Shown here: one piece after another, positions 39,145 to 51,646 of the stretch
Position numbering within the stretch: the stretch's first letter is position 1
Layout: each line of letters opens with the position of its first letter
From: Rhizoctonia solani
Lineage: Eukaryota > Basidiomycota > Agaricomycetes > Cantharellales > Ceratobasidiaceae
Direction of reading: 5' to 3'
Length of the DNA: 64,000 nt
Assembly (NCBI RefSeq): GCF_016906535.1
Contig: NC_057373.1
Span: 2,108,001-2,172,000 of the forward strand
Made by a program: the position numbers and the translations under genes
Notes under the pieces: generated by a model
Told to the model about the DNA's origin: nothing
The model's database searches: none
Seen by the model: only the letters and a program-made list of their open reading frames with translations

Positions 39145-41102
39145 TCAAGAAAAAATAACAATAGGCGGAGACTTCGTAGTCCAATCATCATGTTTGCTAG
39201 GGTCGAGTGATCTCTGCCAGAGTTCTTCCAATGCTTTCGCTAATGCCTGTCCATATGCCTCCAAGCCACACCCGAGCAGTCGGCTCCTAAATAACTGTCG
39301 GTGTTTGGGTGAAATTGCAAAGGTTCCAGCCTGAAATTTCGGATCGGGTACGTGGAGTCAAGCTATAGCTGTTGGATATGATTACTTACAACAAAATAGG
39401 GAACGGACAACAGACAATCCGGGTTCCTTCCTAGGGGTAGAGTTGACCCAAGTTTGAAGATCTGGCTTACACAGTGTTGCACTACTTCGTGACTAGGTGA
39501 AGCCTTGTGAATCGCCTATTATAGAGTCCATGGGTCAACACCAACAAAAAGGGCGAAGATAACTTACCTGATAAAGGTACAATATTGTAAAATGCCGCCA
39601 AATCTCCTGTGTCGCCATGCGCCGTACCCTCATTACCGAATTTGTTGTCTCGCTTGGCCAGACCTTCCAATCCCTCAGTGCGCTCTCAATTTTTGCTGCT
39701 TGGGCGAAACGCTCTGTCTCGGGAAGGGATGAGTGACGCAGGTTGATTATTTGGATTATCAGTAGCAGCATTGCGTCGGGAAGTCCACACAACCACTCCA
39801 GTCCAATTTCCATATCCGCACCAACAAGATTTGGTCCCTCTCGGTTCTTTTTTAGGAGTACTTCGGCGTTGCAGTCATAAACGAGTCTCGTAGGCTGTGA
39901 TGAAGAGATGGCAGTGAAAATGTCGCCCCAAACAAAGGTTCGAACATCGATAGTTTCTAAACCATGCAGCCGATGTAATGCCACCGGCTTGGAACCAACC
40001 AGCGCTTTTATCATAGGTAGCGCGGTCTCGATCCACGTCAGATATGCACTTGAGTTGCCTGAGAAACACTACGGACTCTTAGTAATTTATGTTGCAGCCC
40101 TGGCTATACTCACATGATATGAGAGAATCATTGAGATTCCCGCTAAGCTAGCGTTTATGGGTATTCCAGGTTGTGCTACCTCGCGTTGGATTGAAGTGAT
40201 AGCTGCCTCAATGAGTTGTCTGACCGCTCATGAGCACGGATTGAGATGCCATTGGGTTGATGTACGAATGGAAAAGGGCGGCAATACCCAGTAGCCCAAG
40301 GCGTGCAGAGCTCAGCCATATATAGCCCACAGTAAGATTTTTAGTTACCTTCAGTAACTTGCTAGGTTCGTATGTGTAGCGGGAGATAAAAGTAAAGTCT
40401 TGGGCATACGATGGGTCCGGATCAATTGGTTCCGGTAGCAAAGGTGTAATAAATGGTACCCACATGAACTAAGGGCATTCAACCAATTGGCTTGGTCGGT
40501 ATCTGGAATATACGGGCTCAAAGCCTCCAAGGCCCTTGGTCTCCATTCTGGTAGTTTGATGAATTCCTGTTCGTCATCGTCCAAGAAAGAATCTGTGCCT
40601 ATAGTGTATTCATCCTGCCCTAATATCGATATTCGAGCTTGGGATGGGTTATATAGGGGACGAGACTCGGGTGATTGAAAGGTCGAATTGGCCAGGAGAG
40701 CTTCAGCAAAAGCATAGCCGCTCCCAAATGCGTCCACAAAACTATTAACATCAATTCCAAGATCCAATATCTGGATATCGTTATTCTGAATTAGTTCGGT
40801 GGTGCTGAATCCCGGCATTGCTACGTTGTTGGCGGAAAGAAGGGTGCCATGTGAGTAAGTAGGTAGCACACGAGAATTAAGCTGGGGAGAAACAGCCGAG
40901 GGCCCTGTCAGTGTCGATCTCCATACACATTGATCGTCACCCCGTGAACAACGAGTACAAATAGGCTTTGTCTCATCGCATTTCTTCCGCCTGGAAACTA
41001 GTTAGCATAGAATTGGTTGTGTGATAAATTTGTCATGTTTTACTTTCGAAGACAAGGCAAGCAACCTTGCTTAGATCTTTTATTAGTACACGCAGGGTCC
41101 AT
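39145..41102 (-). CDS. Zn2Cys6 fungal-specific transcription factor
   Basis: Gal4-type binuclear zinc cluster regulator. The ATG at 41102 (MDPACTNKRSKQGCLPCLRK) is followed by an intron of about 60 nt inside the zinc cluster; the join gives C-x2-C-x6-C (CLPCLRKRKKC) and then DETKPICTRCSRGDDQC, that is the full Zn2Cys6 pattern. The remainder resembles the C-terminal fungal-specific regulatory domain (Fungal_trans_2 type) with helices such as YIWLSSARLGLLGIAALFHS and GLEWLCGLPDAMLLLIIQII, and ends KHDDWTTKSPPI to TGA at 39145-39147. A base seems to be missing near 40465, between NALS and MWVPFITPLL. Target genes are unknown. It lies tail-to-tail with the NUFIP gene, with 124 bp between stops. 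Confidence 0.85.
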
Positions 41103-41946
41103 GGTAGATTGAGTGGGGACTGTGGAGGTGGGCAAGACCAACCTTGCTCGGCATCTAGGTCTATCCAGGAGTTTGTAATTTATGACGAACCACCAGTTTT
41201 TCTTATGTCATCTGGAAGCGACTGGTGGATCTGGACCGATCATCGTCGCAAACTTGCCTTAAGCTTGCGAATAGATTCATTTCTACGTGATCCTAATCCT
41301 CCCAACAAATTTGGCATACCGCATCACTTGAAACTTTACCTTTTTAACTGCCATTTTTGAGACGCAATAAGCGTATAAGAATAGCTGCGGGAACGACCGA
41401 ACTCCAACTTACAATTATGATCCATCGCGAAGCATCGTGATCATCACTTAGAATTAAATGTTACACAGGAGTCCTCCTTTGGTATGTGTCGAGTATTGAG
41501 CCACCAATTGATGATCTTATTATTGCCTTCTTTGTTCATTTCTTCACCCAAGAGTGTCGTAAACTCTGGCCATCGAGCATATATGAGTATGCTTAATATA
41601 TATAAACTAGTCTGATCCTTTTGTCGAAAGAACCAAAACCTCCGATACACTGTATTACATAGGTGACCAGCTTGATGGCGAAGCTGTTTATTCCGGCCAA
41701 GTACTTACCTCATTGAAGCTTAATTTTGAATATCACGATACTAAGCCACGTCCTTTTGCCGCACCAATCCTGATGTTGTTTCAATACCGGATGGGTTTAT
41801 GCCTTCAGCGAGAAGAAAATAACCAAATCGACGCATGCCACCCCAGATTGTTCAGGACGTGATCACTCAAACAGTTGAGAAACAGCTAACGATTAAGGAT
41901 AATATATCTCTACTTGTGGCACAATCTATTCGCAGAACAAGATGTT
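41103..41946. other. Intergenic region
   Basis: Between the start of the Zn2Cys6 gene and the stop of the peroxiredoxin gene. It should contain the Zn2Cys6 promoter. A small minus-strand open frame (41444-41650) has no recognisable motif. No gene supported. Confidence 0.35.
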
Positions 41947-42986
41947 TTAGTTCGCCTTGGCCTTCTTAGAGGCACCGTCATCGGCCTCGGCGACACGCTT
42001 TTTAGCCGTACCATGGTCATGGGTACATCTTGAGGATTGGCAGCAGCAAAATACTCGAGGGAGTTGGTAGGGTCGGGTTTGATCGTGATGTCACCCTTGT
42101 TCCAGTTTGCCGGGCATACCTCCCCGTGCTCTTTAAAAAGAAAAGTTGTTAGCAAGGTGAGCTATTGCACTGCGCCACACGACGTACCATCCTATTTGTA
42201 ATGCACGAATAGATGAATGCAACAAGGTCGGGTCATGTTCAGTGGACCTGCACCCATAACGCTACGGTTGAGCAACATACCGTAAATTGGAACGCTTCCA
42301 CTAAGCGAATAGTTTCATCCACCGAACGTCCGACGGGCAAGTCATTAATCGTGATTTGCCTTCATGGTGTGGTCAATCCGAGGAGATAAGTTATCTCGCG
42401 ATTATGCTCACCTAAGGATACCCTTCGGGTCAATAATGAACAAGCCACGTAGCGCAATTCCTTCGTCCTCAATAAGGACGCCATAGTCTCGGGAGATCTT
42501 ATGACTCTTGTCCGAGGCGAGCAGGATCTTCATATCAGGACCAATACCACCGGCCTTTGCGGGCGTGTTCGCCCATGCCAAATGAGCATATTCAGAGTCG
42601 GTAGAGACACCTATTCGAGGGTGAGCAAGATGCGTTCCGGGAGCTTGAGAGGATACTGACCAATAAGCTGGACACCCAGTTCGTGGAACCTGGGAAGAGC
42701 GCGGTTGAACGCAAGAATCTCGGTAGGACAGACAAACCTGTAATGATCCCCTAAGTATAACTACAAATATAATGTCTGGATGTACGGATACATACGTGAA
42801 GTCCATGGGCCAGAAGAAAAGTACCACCCTACAAGTACTTTAACTTCAACACCATGCCAGATTTTACTTTGTTTTCAATACGCACCATTTTCCCAGATAA
42901 TCCTTGAGAGAAATTTCCTTGAACATACCGTCTTCAACCGCAGTAGTCGAAAAGGCAGGCGCGGGGCGTTGAACGTATGCAGGCAT
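41947..42986 (-). CDS. TSA1: Typical 2-Cys peroxiredoxin (thioredoxin peroxidase)
   Basis: Reduces hydrogen peroxide and alkyl hydroperoxides using thioredoxin. The ATG at 42986 gives [19 protein letters not shown] and [12 protein letters not shown]. After introns come [10 protein letters not shown] / [11 protein letters not shown] with the peroxidatic cysteine, then [67 protein letters not shown] and [13 protein letters not shown] with the resolving cysteine. Both catalytic cysteines in these contexts define the typical 2-Cys class (Tsa1/PRDX1) rather than the 1-Cys class. The tail is lysine-rich and ends KAKAN with TAA at 41947-41949. Reaching it needs one more base at 42015-42016, otherwise the frame runs to 41910. 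The protein is expected in the cytosol. Confidence 0.92.
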
Positions 42987-43119
42987 AGTGAACAGTCGTG
43001 AAGTTGGAGGGAGGAAGAGCTGAAACAAAGTGAAGTTCCAAAGACTGGATACGCGACTATTTCTATGTGTTACTCCCTCAGGTGAAGCTTCTATTCAGGG
43101 TTCATTATTTGAGTTTATT

Positions 43120-46100
43120 TTACACACTTCCAGAACTACCCGAGTTCCCACCCTCACTGCCTGAATCATCGGTGTCCTCATCACCAGATAAATCGAGCGT
43201 GCGAAGTTCAACATCAAATCCAGAGCTCTTGAGTCCTTCCGCAATATCTGATGATTTGGATGCAGAGCTCGCTACCACTGCAATCGATGTGGCAGGATCA
43301 AACAATGGTAGAACTTGAGTCTTTAGTGCCCTCCGTACGCCCTCTAGGTCGACCGCTTGAATTCGGTCGAGGAGTTCGCGCCCATGATCTTGGGGAACTT
43401 TCTTCAACACTTGATTCACAAATGAATCCAGTGCCTGAATCAGGCGTTAGTGTAATTCTAGCAAATTCGGCTATTCCCGGTTGACATACCGCTTTGCCAG
43501 GCGACGCGACTCTTCGGGTTAGAGAAAAGACCAGGCTGCTCTTGGCTGCATCAAGCGCGGTCTCATCAAGTTCGATCTGCCGTTGAGGGTGAGTCAGCTC
43601 CGGCGATCTTTCGCCATGTGATAACCATAACGTACCGTCCCATCCACAAGTCCTCGGACCGCCTTGGCCCCGGCCTGGAAGCCTTTATAGCTATCCGGTG
43701 CCTAAATGAATTGGGTACAAGAGTAAGTGCATGCAACATACGATAAGTCTAAAATGACCAACTCGATAGAGGAGGAAGCTCAAGAGCCCAGATTCTGCAT
43801 CGAGAGACATATTCGCTCCATACGCCAACCCACTTCCTCGGATGAGTTTCCACAAGAAACTTTCTGTGCCGTCCAAAACCTCACAAGCCAGACGTAGAGC
43901 CGGGTAGTCAGGGTGATCGAATCCGACTACACCTTGTGCAGTGTGCATAGCATACGAGCTTTCAATGGTAGGCATAGATACCACGACAGCCTATCCATAA
44001 GATTAGTCAATTATGGGCCCGAAGAAAGGTATTCGCGGCTATGACCTACTTTCTTCTTTGGGTCTTCACCTAGAGCTGAGAGCACGTCCTTGGACCAGGA
44101 AACGGGCTCCAATGAATCGGTCTATCAGAGTATCAGCATATAATCAACGTGTTAAAACTCGAAATAAATCTTACCTTGATTTGCTCAAATTTGTTCTTCC
44201 ATGCAGAACGAGGTTGTTCCAATGCAAGGACGTTGCCTCCAACAGTAAACCGAATGCCATGCGGGTTAGTAACTATGACAAGAGTTGGTCAGATTCTGGA
44301 TCTAAACTGAGTAGTAAACATACCGTGTTCGCGGAATTCTTTCATGTCTTTCACAACCTCGTCTGGGCTCTCCTGAAGCTTCTTGGCCAGCTCAGGGATA
44401 AATTCCATTTGAGTAATAATGCCCCCAGCATTAGAGACGGACTTGGACGTTTCGAAGGTCAAGGAATTTGAGATCGCAGTCATGATCGTGTTTCCGTCTC
44501 GTTTTTGCTCCGGGAGAGATTGAAGAATTTTAGCTACGTTGACCTCGAGACTTTGTGCGAAAGGTCAACATAAACGGCAATGCCGGGAAAGAGACAAGTA
44601 CACTTACCGATCCTTGACATATTCTGGAGAATACAACAAATCTCTCAAGAGACCAACGACCGCATCGTATTGAGAAACTTCTGCCTTAATGCTGATGCGA
44701 ACAGTGTCCGCAAAATATCCAGAAATTCCGCAATTGGCATCGTAGGCTACCGTCACTTCGTCAAGCTTTTTAACAAGGTCTTCGTGCGAAATCTTGGTGC
44801 CGTCTAACTGAGTGACTGGAAGTGCGAAGAACGAGCTAAGGTAAAGAGAAATATACCTGTGTTTCGGAGCTATGAGATGGATAATGCACCTGTAAATAGG
44901 GGACTCACGGGCGTAGACGCTCTGGTAATGATGTGGTAGATAGATATGCGGATATCGTGACAAAATCAGACTGTAATAAATTAAATCAGCCAAATTCGAC
45001 AAATTATCACCTTTCAGCTCACTTGGACATGATCGTATTGTACGAAATATGGCAAATCGATGGGATCCTTATCCAAATGTTCATTCAACTCATTCTTCTT
45101 CGCAGACTTGGCTGAAAAAGGATCATTCCTAGCGCTTTGGACCGGAATCCACGAGATGCCCTTCACATCAGGCACTGGGAAACTCGTAAGCATGTCCTGT
45201 GGAATCGGTCTGTCGTGTTCAGCTTTGGCTTTGTTCAACTCTTCTTCCAGTTTCGCGATGCCCTCAGGTCCAGTCTCTTTCGCTGAGCTTCAATCCTGGC
45301 TTTCTCGTCTGTTTCGAGTTTGTCTTGAAGCTTTGCAGAAGGCCGAGCTCCTACTATGACTGAAGGACTTTCAATCCAGTATCTATTAAAAGCTGGTTAG
45401 TGAGGGACCAAATATTCAGGGAAAACAGATATTCACTTTGTTAAAAGATCCTCCCACTGTTTTGCGGACCATTTTCGAGCTCTTCATAGCGCTGCATTTC
45501 AGCCAATGAAGGTGCGATATCACTTCCGTCTTCTTTTCCATACAAAAAGTCTGTTGATTGGTGCATATAAGCACATTTGCTCGACTTGAAATGATCAAGG
45601 AACTAACCTGTGATTAGCCCGTTGGAGAAAACATCTCCACCATCGGACTCGAGCATGCTCTTAAGCTATAGCCATTCTTTAGCCAACCAAATCGTCATTC
45701 GGTGGGAGCTACATACCTTGAGCTTGTCGCGTTTGATCACCAACCGAATCCGATCCATATCTATACCCTCGGCAACAATTTGTTTCAATTTGGCAATAAC
45801 TTTCTCATGAAGAGCGTCCAGTTGTTCCGTTGGAACCGAACTAAAATAAATATTACTCGAAGTAAATGTTGCCCGCTCATTGTTGTCACAATAAATAGAT
45901 GTACTGTAGTGCAAGGACGTTAGGGCGCACAGAGAATGACAAGTCGAACAACGTACCAGAGGGGGTTGGCGTTTTCCACAAATTCTTTTGTCAGCGGCGA
46001 AACGGGTGAGTCCGTCAGATAAAGGCCAAGCAGTTCCATAGCCTGGCGTATGCGTCAGTTATTCATCCATAAGCCAAGGAGAGCCCCACCTTTAATTCAG

Positions 46101-47287
46101 TAAATTTTTCTGGTTCTGGACCTTGGAATGAAACTGCAACCTCCCCGGCACTCTCATCTGTTCAGGAAAGTCGACTGTAGCTTTCGTATTGCCTTTCAAC
46201 GCTGGCTTTTGTGCACTCGGGGTTCAATAAAAGGACGCTTCCAGGTGGAGGGTTTGACCTGCCCATGTTCAAGGATACGGGGTTCGACCTTGGTTTGCAA
46301 GACGTGCAAGAGTTCCGAGGTCTGGAGTTTACCAGAGACAATAAGACAGAGGTTGTGTGGAACGTAATAAGATTTGTGGTAATCCCGAACTACGTAGTTG
46401 ATTCAATTAAAAAGGGATAGAATCGTAGCGAGGCGCTTACTTTGATCCACTTTGAGTATCCTCAACGCCTCCATTAGTCCTCCTGTTTCGCTACGGTATG
46501 CGCTTCCTGGCGGATTGAACAACGTTTGGAGCCTAAAAGAAATATTAGGGCTGGTCATACATGTGCCACGTTACCTACTTGTGATACATCAAGTCTCCAG
46601 CAGTGTTCTGCCTCCCTTGCATCTCACTGTACACGACTCCTGCATCTTCCGCTTTTGAATTGATATGATGGACCTATTCATAAATTAACCCTAGGCCAGA
46701 ACTGAATCAGGTACTTGATCTCACTTCGGTAACGAAATCCGCGTCCGTAATCCTAGGATAAAGAATATGATCCACGTACACCGGCAAGAGTTGCAAAAAA
46801 CCTTGGCTCCCCGCTGTCGAAATTGTGTACGCCGTGTGGTCCGTGTCAGTCCATGCATTTGTACCCTGTGAGAAGGCGCGATTGGCAAGGTTGTCGAGGA
46901 CACCTTTGTAAGGGTACTGCTCAGATCCGAGAAAGACAAGGTGTTCGAGTGTATGTGGGCATCCCGAATCGTTGAAAATTTCTGTGGCTACAACAAAATA
47001 GCCTTTCACGATTGGAGCTAGAAATTACATTGGGGATTAGTTTAGGTTGATCGATCAAGTAGAGAAGGAACAATCTTGCCATCATAGTCAATGTGTACGA
47101 CGGTCAATCCTGTCTCTTTGCTTCTCCATTTCGTCACCTATTCGGTATACAGCGTGCTCAATGACTACCCAAAGACCTATCTATATGTATATGTACTTGC
47201 CTCGACATCCGCATAATCTAGCTTTACCCTTTGCAATAACTCAAAATTGCGGGTGTCAAATGCCTCAGCTCCAGTTGGTATAGTCAT
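43120..47287 (-). CDS. M16 family zinc metalloprotease (YOL098C/SDD3-like)
   Basis: Large member of the inverzincin (insulinase) family. The ATG at 47287 (MTIPTGAEAFDTRNFELLQR) is followed by introns and TGLTVVHIDYDGKIV, then CPHTLEHLVFLGSEQYPYKG with the inverted HxxEH zinc motif, NAWTDTDHTAYTISTAG and the downstream glutamate region DAGVVYSEMQGRQNTAG. Many small exons (about fifteen) cover the remaining domains, including MEFIPELAKKLQESPDEVV, IRGSGLAYGANMSLDAESG (the substrate-anchoring Arg/Tyr region) and the end QVLKKVPQDHGRELLDRI with an acidic Ser-rich tail stopping at 43120. This pattern fits the uncharacterised yeast YOL098C group rather than Cym1. Coding-like sequence continues upstream of 47287 without an ATG, so the true N-terminus may be longer and might include a hydrophobic segment near 47500-47560. 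Confidence 0.82.
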
Positions 47288-47931
47288 TGAGCCAGGTAGC
47301 TGGTGTGTCGTAGGGGTTGTGGTAGTGGCAATAGTAGCCAGCGACCGGAACTGGAAACGTGACTGGGCCGCGTGTTCAGACAATGCACCTTGGAGACGAG
47401 GGTTATTTTGGGTTACAAAAAGCCGGGCTGATGCCGAAATCCGTCGACTGATACGACGTTCTGTGGTATCCGAGCTCTGAGCATAAGGTATGCCAATACG
47501 GCGACAAGTCCTGCAGCCAACCAGACGAATCGGTTTCGGACCTGGAGGAACAGTTTGAAGATTCGCGGCCAGTCGGCGCTTACCTCCGAGGACTCCTCGT
47601 GAAGGACTAATATATAATCATACAATTACAAATGTGATTTACGTTGCTTATGCACACTCGGTTGCAAGCTTTCAAGATATAGGCCATGGGGAAGACGAAA
47701 GTATCTTTATTGCTCCGGAATTCGGAGTGCCTTGACTGGCCTCAAATAGAGGCACCGTTCGTTTCAATGTACATATAACAAACAACAAATGACGACTGCG
47801 TGACCATCCCATACACACAATGAATTAGCTTGAGTCTGAACAATGAACTATAAACCATGTTATCGGGGTATCCATCAAACAAAGCACAAGTTAGCTCAGG
47901 GAGCTAAATGCCGTATAGAAAGAACAATAAT
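47288..47931. other. Intergenic region with possible upstream exon
   Basis: The left part is open on the minus strand (for example LATIATTTTPTTHQLPG just before the M16 start) and a hydrophobic WLAAGLVAVLAYLML segment occurs near 47500-47545. These could be an N-terminal extension of the protease. From about 47640 to 47931 I see only the RING gene's 3' region. Confidence 0.35.
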
Positions 47932-49377
47932 CTATGCTTTTTTGGACCGCTTGGGGCCTGTCGCGACCAGACGGGTGAGTTTGCCGTTCCTAAGCTCGAG
48001 GCCCCCATTGGCGGGAGTATTCGGTACACTCGCTGCGAGCTTGCGTTTCCGCACGGACCTGGGTGGTCGGGAGCTAGATGCATGGGGTATTTGTTGAAAT
48101 AGCAAGGGCTTCACAGGTCTGATCTTCTGCTTGATCTCTCGAAACATGAGAGTTGGTTCGTCATCATCATCGGAGATGAATTGAACGGAAGAACTCTCAG
48201 TTGGCTTGCGTACCTCGTCGTCGCTACTAACCAGAGACACAAATTTAGTATCAGGAGAGGACTGACTTCGAATAGATATTACGGATCCCCGACTAGAGCG
48301 TTTCGTTGGAGTGGGCTCAGAAGGTTGGCGAGTAGGTGAAGGAGGGCGAGCGGAAAGTGAGAGATTGAGGTCAAGTTTGAGGCTCTCGTTTGTCGTCACA
48401 AGATTATGGTTCTGTAAAAGAGCCGGTGTCAGATTTATTCGAAGAGCGAGCCAACCGTCTCATCGCATGCATCATGGTCAAAGAGGAATGTGTATATGCA
48501 CTATAACAATGATACTAACCCTACGCTTAAGTACTAGTATTCTCTCCCGAGCATCTTCCCTATCTTCTTGGGCCTTCTTAAGCTCCTTTTTTAACGCTTC
48601 CTGTTCTGCTTTCATCTTGGTCATTTGTGCTTCTATTCTTCGCGCACGCTCGGATTCTTGCCTCATCGCATCTATTGTCCTCGTCTTGGCCTCCATCTCG
48701 GAGCGCTGGGCGGCTAGCTTAGCCTCTAACTCTTTGCGCTGGGTGACCGAATTCTTGTGTTCCTTGAGAGTTCGATCCAACTCGCGCAAAGTGTCTGCTA
48801 GAGATTGTTCCAATTCCTCCGCTGACCGTAGAGGTGCAAGTTTCTTGGATAGATGAGTGATCATAGCGTCCAGTCCGCTTGTAGTAGCCTTGTGTAATTC
48901 TTCAATCTCTTACTACAAATTCAGTCCGGTCAGGCTTACCTGTGTGACACTTGGGTTATCCAACTTCTTGGCGCCATCTGAGAGCTTCTTGAGCTCAGCT
49001 ATAACACCCCTGACTGACTCTCCATCTCCCGTGCATCGTTCTACTTGATTCATAACTGTCCGTATTTCGTTCCTGAAGATTTCTGCTTCATTCTGCTCTT
49101 CTTCAAAGAATAACTTATGTGTCTGCCTGGGGTATGTATGTTTCTTTCTGCACATTGGACAGTCGACTTTGCTCGCTAGGTTGTTGCGTGTGGCCCATTG
49201 ATGGATACATCCTTCACATAGGACATGGCCTACCAGCAAAGAGTTGGATGGAGTATATTAGCTTTAAATCGAACAATTTTTGAAATCATAGGTAAGATTG
49301 AGCGTACCACAGAGAGACAAGACAACCGCCCGACCACATTGGAGTTTCTCTTGGCAGATTGAGCAAATAGCAGTCAT
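47932..49377 (-). CDS. RING-finger coiled-coil protein, probable E3 ubiquitin ligase
   Basis: The ATG at 49377 starts MTAICSICQEKLQCGRAVVL, with the first zinc ligands C-x2-C immediately at the N-terminus. After an intron the finger continues HVLCEGCIHQWAT and DCPMCRKKH, completing a C3HC4 RING. A long coiled coil follows: RNEIRTVMNQVERC, then LEQSLADTLRELDRTLKEHK to LKKELKKAQEDREDAR. A Ser/Pro-rich tail contains acidic VQFISDDDDEPTL and ends with the basic RNGKLTRLVATGPKRSKKA at 47932. The terminal KRSKK looks like a nuclear signal. A RING followed by a coiled coil suggests a self-associating E3, but the substrate is unknown. Exons join in phase with no breaks seen. It is divergent from the RRN11-like gene (191 bp apart). 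Confidence 0.8.
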
Positions 49378-49568
49378 GTCAGAGCCAATCACACCCTATA
49401 CCGACGTCCTCAATATCCCGACTTGTTTGGTGATAGTCCGCTGAGAGAGAGACAGTTGGTGCCACAGTCGCGGTCGTTGGGAGATAATCCCAATTGCAGA
49501 GTCACGTGATCCATCCAACTTCGCACTCGTTCCTTTCAAAAAGACTGTTTCTGGTCAAATCGGGCAGA
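49378..49568. promoter_or_regulatory. Shared promoter region of RING and RRN11-like genes
   Basis: These 191 bp lie between two divergent start codons. A gtcacgtga palindrome at about 49501-49509 is an E-box of the Cbf1/Pho4/USF type, centred in the region; such elements are common in fungal bidirectional promoters. Use is inferred. Confidence 0.45.
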
Positions 49569-50654
49569 ATGTCCTTTACTCCCCTGTTTGCGCTTTCCCC
49601 TCGTCCACACCGCACGCTGATCCCCTCTACCAATTCGAGAAAACAACACATTCGATTCACATATGACCTGTTACATGTGTGTCTCCAGCGTGGGGATCTG
49701 GTTCGAGCTCGAAGAGCATGGGCGATACTTGTAAAGTGTTCAGAAATAGATTGGAGGACGCTGTGGACTGTTGGGCTGGCACTAATACCAGGCAGAGAGG
49801 GCGGTAAAGGAGGTAGATCGACGAGGGACCACGTAAACTATTTGAAGCGGGTCAAGTTGCAAATACCCCATCTTGTACGTCTCGCCTCGTCTCTCCTCTG
49901 GCTCACTGTTGACACTAGTAAAGCAAGAAACGTTACTCAAAGAGACTATTTTGGCCTTAATTGATCTAGAAGAATACCAGGAAGCACTGGACGAATTGGA
50001 CCTGTACGTCTTTCGATCGAATCGGTTGAAGTGAATTGCTGGGTCTGACTTACCGAGAAAGGTACATTGTTACAATGCCATTCGACCAAAACCCGGTGCT
50101 GCATCTTTATGCAGGGATGTTGTGGCTTTTTACTGCTCAACCTCAAGCTGAAGTTTCAATCGACTCGGTGTCAAAGGGAACTAGTAGAAATGGTCGGTCT
50201 CTCGACTGGTTCGACTTGTCTTCGCCTTTTAACAAATAGACAGAGATACTAGATGTTGCGCGTTGGAATGCGCCTCGTGTAGCAGCAGCTAAACGTCATT
50301 TCCGACGAGCTATCGCACTGGATCCTGGAAATGAATTCGCAAGGGGGTGGTTGGAGCGAGTAAGTCCTTGGAGTTAGTGCATTTGGTCTTGATCTAAAAT
50401 GCTCATCCGAACCATTCCAGCTGGATCATGGTGCCGCAGGAGAACAGCCAGAAGTATCAAGTCTCGGAGCTATGGATGATGAAGATGAAGATGAAGAGGC
50501 GAATATTAAAGAGGAGCCGGATATCACAATGGCTAGCTACAAAGATGAAGATGACGATCTCATAGCACTTTCTATAAAAATGGATACTGACTCGGACGAT
50601 GATGACTTGGATGAAGCAAGGCCCAGCAAACGACCGAGAGGGTACACAGAATGA
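49569..50654 (+). CDS. RRN11: RRN11-like RNA polymerase I initiation factor (tentative)
   Basis: The first exon from ATG 49569 reads MSFTPLFALSPRPHRTLIP, then IRFTYDLLHVCLQRGDLVRARRAWAILVKCSEIDW. This helical, TPR-like HRGDL..A.RAW repeat is characteristic of fungal Rrn11, a subunit of the core factor (with Rrn6 and Rrn7) that positions Pol I on rDNA. Later exons give LIDLEEYQEALDELDL, NPVLHLYAGMLWLFTAQ and HFRRAIALDPGNEFARGWLE, again TPR-like. The C-terminus is strongly acidic (DEDEDEEANIKEE) and ends with PSKRPRGYTE at 50654. The assignment rests on the repeat pattern and on an RRN6-like gene 10 kb away. A generic TPR protein is the main alternative. Two or three introns are present. Confidence 0.6.
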
Positions 50655-50894
50655 GCTTGCCCAAAAGGTTATGCATATACCCTTAACTTATCAATGTATA
50701 TTCAGCTATTTTCTCATCCGTTGTGCACTCCCGTCGTTTCATTTTTGCATAGTTTTCGTATAATTGAATGAAAAGATTGCACATGCATGGCATAACAAAC
50801 ACAAGCGTACAGGTGGGCAGGACCCGAAAAACAGGATGGGGGCATGGGTTCCAATAGGTGGTAATGGCTCGGAGGTTCAGTGTCGGAGAACAGT

Positions 50895-51638
50895 TTACTT
50901 CTTCTTGGCAGCCTCCTCTTCCTCCTTCTGTACTCATAAATAACTTGTAAGTAAACGAGATAAAGTAAACAAGGGATGCAAGCACCTTTTTCTCGCGGAC
51001 CTTGCGGGCACCAGCATGGCGGTGCTCGGCGCGGGCATCACGAAGAGCGCGATAAGCCTTGAAGTCACGCTCCTCGGCAGTAATCTTGCGGGGTGCCTCG
51101 TGGACAGATGAGGGGGGGAGGGCAATAGGCGCACGGGTGGTAGTAGCCTTGAGGTCGTCTCCCTATGTACCATAAATTTAAATGAACATTAATTCCACCT
51201 TGAATACACGCATTTACTCACCGTCGAGTCACCCTTCTTGGGCTTTCCAGCCTTGCGAGGGAAGACGATTAGTCGCTCCCTGTACGCCTTCAACCTCTCG
51301 ACGTTCAATTTCTTTCCCTCCTCGCTCAGATTCCTCCTTCTGTGGTCAACGACAATACCCAATCCCAACGCCTCCTTCCTCCCGACACCGGCCTCCTTGA
51401 GCTCGGAGAGAGTGAATCCACGTCCCTCACGGATCTTCCTGTTGTACCTGACGGTAGGGGCACGGACTGCCGGGCGGAGAAGCTGCAGAGGCCTGACACC
51501 GAGACGGGTGGCCTTGGCGGTGCGAGCCTGGCGGCGGCGGAGTTTACGTCCAGGCTGGTCGAACCATGTACGAACGCGGCGTTGCCAGTCCTTGCGGAAG
51601 TGGTTTGCGTGGAGGACGTTGTTGTGGGCGAAACCCAT
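50895..51638 (-). CDS. RPL13: 60S ribosomal protein L13 (eL13)
   Basis: Structural protein of the large ribosomal subunit. The start at 51638 reads MGFAHNNVLHANHFRKDWQR, then VRTWFDQPGRKLRRRQAR, RPLQLLRPAVRAPTVRYN, GRGFTLSELKEAGVGRKEAL and GIVVDHRRRNLSEEG. Two introns (about 51164-51222 and 50934-50986) separate the last parts, IALPPSSVHEAPRKIT, RDFKAYRALRDARAEHRHAG and a Glu/Lys tail EEEEAAKKK with TAA at 50895-50897. The length, about 210 residues, is normal for eL13. All exons join in phase with no breaks. A 5' UTR intron precedes the start codon. Confidence 0.96.
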
Positions 51639-51646
51639 TTTTAAAT

